Position numbers and translations under genes: made by a program. 64,000 bases of DNA from Neelides folsomi (lineage: Eukaryota; Arthropoda; Collembola; Neelipleona; Neelidae), in NCBI GenBank assembly GCA_034687125.1, contig JAQGBZ010000069.1, positions 62,001-126,000 of the forward strand, read 5' to 3'. Numbering within the stretch: the stretch's first letter is position 1; each line of letters starts with the position of its first letter. Below the pieces are notes generated by a model. It was given only the letters and a program-made list of their open reading frames with translations, had not been told where the DNA came from and made no database searches. This document shows positions 59,373 through 64,000 of this stretch, one piece after another.

Positions 59373-62300
59373 ATGGAAGATCAAGAAATTATACTGAAAT
59401 CGATTTTTGAGTATAATCCAAAAAACAAAATTGAATCTAAATGTCTTGTTGACTATATTTTGCAAGGAGCGAAAAAGAATATTGAGAACGGTAGAAAGAA
59501 ATGGCTTGTAAGTTCCAATTCAATATTTTTTAATAAATATTTGGTGTAAATTATATACGTTACTTAATATACATTTAAATATTATTTTTGGTATCTTAAT
59601 TCTGATTCAAGTTTTAATATTATAATAAAATATGAACATTCATGTACCATTAATACTAGTATATACTTACATGTATTAATCTGTATTTATATTAATCCCA
59701 AAGACAAATACCAACACGGGAGAAACATTCAATTTTTCTGACATTGAGCCATTGTCTCGAAACGTGGCGTATGCTATGGAGTCGCGTGGAATGAAAAAGG
59801 GAGATATTGCAATTTATCTAACGACTGATGTGACAAAAATTCATTTGATGGTTGTTGGAATTTGGAGAATTGGAGGTTGCCTTTATTCATCGTATGAACA
59901 AGACACTGAAGGTTTTATTAATTAATTCTAATATAATCATACTTTAAATAATATAATTTTAATATAAGTTTATATTAATCTTAATTTCTTAATGTTAAAG
60001 TTATATATGTATGAATATGGTAATGCTTAATTGGTTTTATTTGGAAAAATAATTCAGTAGATTTTATGTATTTATATTTATTTGCCATACAGATATTGAT
60101 ATTTATTTTCAAGAAAAAATTAATAGTTTACAGTATGGCCATAATTCACCCAATATAAATATGGTCTTAAGAAAAATAGCCTATATTACAATAATATAAC
60201 TTATAATTATTTAAGATAAGGATACATACATTATTGATTATCAAATAAATATTTAAATGTATTTTCCTCAAGTTCAAATTTGTTGATGACAAGGATATTA
60301 GTGTTAAGATCTTCTCTCATCTTATTCCATAGTTTAGGTCCAGCGAATAGTAGAGACTTTTTACCACTGTTTGATGAAGGGGTAAATAAGGTTTTGATGC
60401 TAGTATATTATCTATATGTGGTAAAATGATAATGTATCACGAAATATTTTACAATTTGTTAATTTATTCGAATATTTTAAGAATAATTAATTGAAATATG
60501 GAGAAAGCAAAAACATGAAAAGATTTTAATTGCAGTTTTTGCAATCACCACAATCATAAATGAAAGGATTGTAGGACTCATAATTGAACCGCTTGAGATC
60601 CGAAGCAAAAAAACTTAATTTTGGTGATGGTTCAATAACAGTTTCCCGGTCCTTGTCGTAAAAGTTGTAAACTCCTTTCAACGGATTTTCATTCTCAAAA
60701 GACGCAAAATGATCGACGCTCCTGTTTGGGAAAATTTCAAACCGGAGATTCTTCAACTTTTTTTCAAATTCGGTTAATTTGCACGAGTAGGGATTTGAGT
60801 AAACTCCCGGTATTCCTTTGGTTCGAAGGAGATGATGATACTTGTACAAATCTTTGCTTTGGTTTTCTTCAATCTTCTTTGTTAAAGCATCAATTCCATC
60901 TTGCAGCTTCAAAATCGTATTTTCTTTGGCCATTAAAATATCTTGGTCTTTTAAAAATCCCAAAGTTCCTCCGCAATATTCAACAATTTTATTTTCCGAA
61001 AGAGGTTTCGATTCACGATGGCATTTTTGGTAATGTTGCTCAAGTAAACTCAGTTTTCTCAATCGATCCGTTTCAAAGTCAAAATCCCTGTTTTGTGATT
61101 CGATGATGATTTCTTTCCCCAATTTCGGTCTTCTATAGACAAGACATTTGAGATGATTTTCAATGATCTCTTTACCCAATGGCATTGTCCCGCATGGTAA
61201 TCCAACTCTCATGAGAGAATTCTCCAAATTATTTATTTCTTCGATTGAATTCATAAGTTGTTTGTTTTTCTCGACCAAACACTTGTAATTTCCATAATTA
61301 AATTTCTTTTGTCTGGATCTGTAGCCTCTGTAGGCAGCTTGGATTTTCAAGGCGCTCACTTCTGCAAGTTTTCTCATTTCCTCTTGAAACTTCCGGTTCA
61401 TTTCTGCCGTATATTCCACGTTGTAATCGCAATTCCCTTCCCCGTCATATTCCTCAAAATCTTCATCTTCTTCATCTTGACCGAATTCCTCAATTTTGGA
61501 TAATTTGTCAAGGCATACATTTGTGTCGTCTGCACGTGCAAGAGCTTCCTGTAGGAATTTTTCTCTCCGAAGATCTTCCGGTCGATCTTTTAACATGGCT
61601 TTGTGCTTTTCTTTCTGAATATTTGTGAATTTGGACACACAGACCTTTTGTGTGACCGGCCTGACCGGATCACTTGGTTCAGTATCAAAGGAATTAAGCT
61701 TCAATTGGTGCATAATCGCTTTATGTATTTCATCACTCATCTTTAGTTGGCTATTTAATTTTAATTAAATTGCAGTAATAAAAAATTGCAGTAATCAAAC
61801 TTGAGAAATTAATATAATATTCCTTAAATATTTTTCGTATTTATAAACTATTATTTTTTATTATTTTTGCAATAATATAAACAATGGTAAAGTACCTATA
61901 GAAAAGATTTCAAATTCTAGAAACATTACTGATGAGAGTGAGCGAATCGAATGCAAAGTGGTTATTTTGCAATGAAGAATCTGTCCCACTCTGTGAGTCT
62001 GTGAGTAAGAAAGTGGATTGGAAAGTGGAAATAATTTCTTTTGGTGCGAAAGTGGGAGAAAATTCTACAGTTGATGAATTATTTTTGCCTGCTCCTATTA
62101 GTAAGTAAATGCTCATTAAAGCTCGTTAAAACATCAATTTAATTTAATACAGATTTACTAATTGCAATTATTTAAATAATTGTAATTAACTTTAAAATGT
62201 TCATTTTTTAATAATTAGATTATGCTCCAAAATTTGAATCAAAACCAGAAGATAAACTTGTGATACTTTGCACAAGTGGAACTACAGGATTGAGTAAAGG

Positions 62301-63621
62301 AGCCGTTTACACCAACGAACCGCTTCTTGCCTTCATTGAAGAACTTTCAAATCTTCCTGGTCCATACGACGCTCCTGATTTATTTTGCATGAAATGTACC
62401 CACGTTCTTGGATTGTTTTTCCCATTTAGAAATATTGTTTACGGCACTTGGACACTTATGATGAATCAATTGTCAAAGACAAACATTTTTAATGCCGTTG
62501 ATAAATACAAGGTTTTAATAAAATTAGTTTAATAAACCAACAATGTAAAAAGTATTAATTCCAAATTATTGAATAAATGAATAAAACAGATTCAATATTT
62601 TTCCTTTCCAGCCTCGTCTTATATTTGGATTCCCAACCTTTTTGCGAGCTTTGGCAATTGACGAGGAGGCTCAAGCAATTGACCGTTCAAGTCTTGAATT
62701 CTTTGTCACAGGTGGGATTGTGATTCAACAACAGTTTTACGACGAAATCCGAGCAGCACTTCCGAACATTAAAGGAGTCATGAACGGATTTGGAATGACA
62801 GAATGTGGTGGGGCTTTAACGACCACGATTGACCTCACTTCTCCCATTTATGTGGAATGTAAAAATATGCCCCCGTTGACGGTTGGACATCTTTACCCGA
62901 GAACAATGCTCAAAGTATTGGATTTGGACACGGGAAAAACATGTGGACCAAATCAAAGGGGCGAGTTGGCATTTAAATCTCCAATTACGGCTTCAAGTTA
63001 TTGGAATCGAGAGGAAGAGACGGAAAAAACATTTGTGAATGGTTGGGTCAAAACAGGGGATTGGGGATATTATGATGAAAATGGATATATTTTCATATCT
63101 GGCAGAATCAAAGAAACGTTTAAATATTTTAATCATCATGTTAGTTTAATAAATTAGTAAATTATATTTAACCTTTAATGTTAATTTTTGGAACTATCAG
63201 TATTGCATAAGTTGCGGAAATAATTTGGGCTTCTTATGTGTATAGATATCCCCTGATGAACTTGAAGAAATACTTTTAAGAAATCATGAAATTTTGGAAG
63301 CTTGTGTGTTTGGAATTAAAGATCCAGATGGTGGAGATACAATTCCTAGAGCTGCAATTGTACTTAAACACCCCAATTCCAAAATTACTCCTAATGAAAT
63401 TCGCCAATCTTTTGATGGTATGAGTTATTTTACCTGAACTTATACTATCATCAAAACATCAAAATTTTATCCACAGGTAATCTAATTGTATCATGTATTT
63501 TATAGTTCATGTCGCTACCTACAAGCAACTTCGAGGTGGCGTCTTTATTATTCCTTCACTCCCTAGAGGAAAAACAGGAAAAGTTTCAAGAATTTTGGTC
63601 TCGCAACTCATTGAGAGTTAA
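59373..63621 (+). CDS. ANL-superfamily acyl-CoA synthetase (4CL/luciferase-like)
   Basis: Exons 59373-59507, 59704-59911, 61921-62100, 62219-62511, 62612-63139, 63246-63417 and 63506-63621 join in phase to give 543 residues, the usual size for 4CL/luciferase-like enzymes. The AMP-binding motif LCTSGTTGLSKGAV, the core NGFGMTECGG, GELAFKSP, NGWVKTGDWGYYDENGYIFI and the C-terminal PRGKTGKVSR with the catalytic Lys are all present. The hinge normally reads GRxKExIK; here it is GRIKETFKY. It should activate a carboxylic acid with ATP and ligate it to CoA; the substrate is not predictable from sequence. The C-terminus (LIES) is not a PTS1 peroxisomal signal, unlike fireflies. Intron 2 is 2 kb long and hosts a nested gene on the opposite strand. 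Confidence 0.93.
60231..60404 (-). mobile_element. Remnant of a non-LTR retrotransposon (LINE) reverse transcriptase C-terminus
   Basis: A 57-codon minus-strand frame ending in TAA encodes KTLFTPSSNSGKKSLLFAGP then KLWNKMREDL and INKFELEENTFKYLF. The pattern ..gk.Sl...Gp.lWN.....l.......FK..l is the usual end of CR1/Jockey-type RT proteins. Nothing upstream extends it, so it is a 5'-truncated fossil. It lies in intron 2 of the ANL gene, just downstream of the nested IQ gene. Confidence 0.65.
60526..61740 (-). CDS. Intronless IQ-motif protein nested in the ANL gene intron
   Basis: A single frame of 404 residues from ATG 61740. An acidic stretch (EEFGQDEEDEDFEEYDGEG) at about residues 86-105 is followed by a helical segment and one clear IQ motif, ALKIQAAYRGYRSRQKKF, near residues 131-148; this would bind calmodulin or a related light chain. 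The rest is rich in Lys/Glu/Leu with coiled-coil character (for example LVEKNKQLMNSIEEINNLEN), and the end is Cys-rich (IYDCGDCKNCN). Single-exon structure among multi-exon neighbours and a nested position suggest an old retrocopy or a germline/cilia gene; both are inference. Codon use is less AT-biased than flanks, so it is very likely expressed or recently constrained. Confidence 0.85.
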   Translation of the reverse strand: MSDEIHKAIMHQLKLNSFDTEPSDPVRPVTQKVCVSKFTNIQKEKHKAMLKDRPEDLRREKFLQEALARADDTNVCLDKLSKIEEFGQDEEDEDFEEYDGEGNCDYNVEYTAEMNRKFQEEMRKLAEVSALKIQAAYRGYRSRQKKFNYGNYKCLVEKNKQLMNSIEEINNLENSLMRVGLPCGTMPLGKEIIENHLKCLVYRRPKLGKEIIIESQNRDFDFETDRLRKLSLLEQHYQKCHRESKPLSENKIVEYCGGTLGFLKDQDILMAKENTILKLQDGIDALTKKIEENQSKDLYKYHHLLRTKGIPGVYSNPYSCKLTEFEKKLKNLRFEIFPNRSVDHFASFENENPLKGVYNFYDKDRETVIEPSPKLSFFASDLKRFNYESYNPFIYDCGDCKNCN

Positions 63622-64000
63622 TGCATAATTAAAATAAAGTTGAGAATAATATTAATGACTACGAGTTATTACTTTAACTGAACATTTATTTACATTACAG
63701 TGTGATAAAAATTACAAAAATTGTATTCATGTAAACTTTACTCAAATGGAAATATAATAAATTGATAACCATACAATTTTGTCGGTTTTTGTATACAGTA
63801 GGTAGTTGTAATAGCATAATGTCATAGTATTTATTCAATATATAATATCAGGAATTCTTGGATCTCAATCTGTTAAATATCTTTAACATTGAAGATAATA
63901 AAATTAATTGTAGTTCCAAAAAGGAACATAGTCAGAAACTCAATATAAGCCATTTAAAATTAATCATGTTTTGAATTTTGAACAATAGATTTTAATATCA
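63622..64000. other. 3' flank of the ANL gene
   Basis: AT-rich with AATAAA-like words (63640-63760). No further gene visible before the window ends. Confidence 0.5.

Noticed and set aside
1..64000. CRISPR arrays, operons, prokaryotic-type terminators or plasmid origins
   Set aside because: The window is spliced eukaryotic DNA; none of these structures is present.

Overview
This is a window of an AT-rich animal nuclear genome with short introns (mostly 50-150 bp) and GT..AG junctions. The gene content points to an arthropod, most likely a springtail (Collembola) or another early hexapod: a full nompC/TRPN mechanoreceptor channel, a GluCl-type Cys-loop channel, a Methuselah-type GPCR, ionotropic and gustatory-type chemoreceptors, an odorant-binding-like protein and a takeout/JHBP-like protein. 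The lineage is inferred from gene content. All exon models below were built by hand by joining open frames at splice sites with matching phase.

Layout. 1-460: 3' end of an unknown Cys-rich gene. 957-2005: astacin metalloprotease. 2702-3409: TMEM203. 4470-5334: secreted ML/NPC2-like protein. 5335-8118: gene-free, with a degenerate tandem repeat. 8119-10743: Methuselah-like GPCR with two lesions. 12455-14842: intronless ionotropic receptor (IR), followed by a tandem duplicate decayed to a pseudogene (16155-17765). 19261-20092 (-): small four-helix membrane protein with a Ser-rich tail behind a stop codon. 20354-20786: large foldback DNA element with a 9-bp target-site duplication. 21849-23316: gustatory-type receptor. 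23865-24853: divergent Rho-like GTPase. 26226-28123: EB-repeat protein. 29264-30430: takeout/JHBP-like protein. 30544-31620 (-) and 31746-32466 (+): HDDC2 and mRpS28, sharing a 125-bp divergent promoter. 32910-34627: unknown multi-pass membrane protein. 35052-44622 (-): nompC in 25 exons. 45436-46755 (-): second gustatory-type receptor. 47468-48170 (-): fragment of an SLC16-like transporter. 48506-51157 (-): CUB-serine protease. 52552-53511: OBP-like protein. 53778-55691: MBOAT lysophospholipid acyltransferase. 55965-58126 (-): GluCl-like channel with an unusual M2. 59373-63621: ANL-family acyl-CoA synthetase, with an intronless IQ-motif gene (60526-61740, -) and a LINE remnant nested in its second intron.

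How the genes relate. No operon or obvious pathway cluster is present. Sensory and neural membrane proteins are over-represented (nompC, GluCl, IR, two gustatory-type receptors, Mth-like GPCR, OBP-like), but they are interleaved with housekeeping genes (TMEM203, HDDC2, mRpS28, MBOAT, ANL). Several loci are decaying or are hosts to small repeats: the IR duplicate, the SLC16 fragment, the GPCR lesions, and MITE or foldback elements inside introns.
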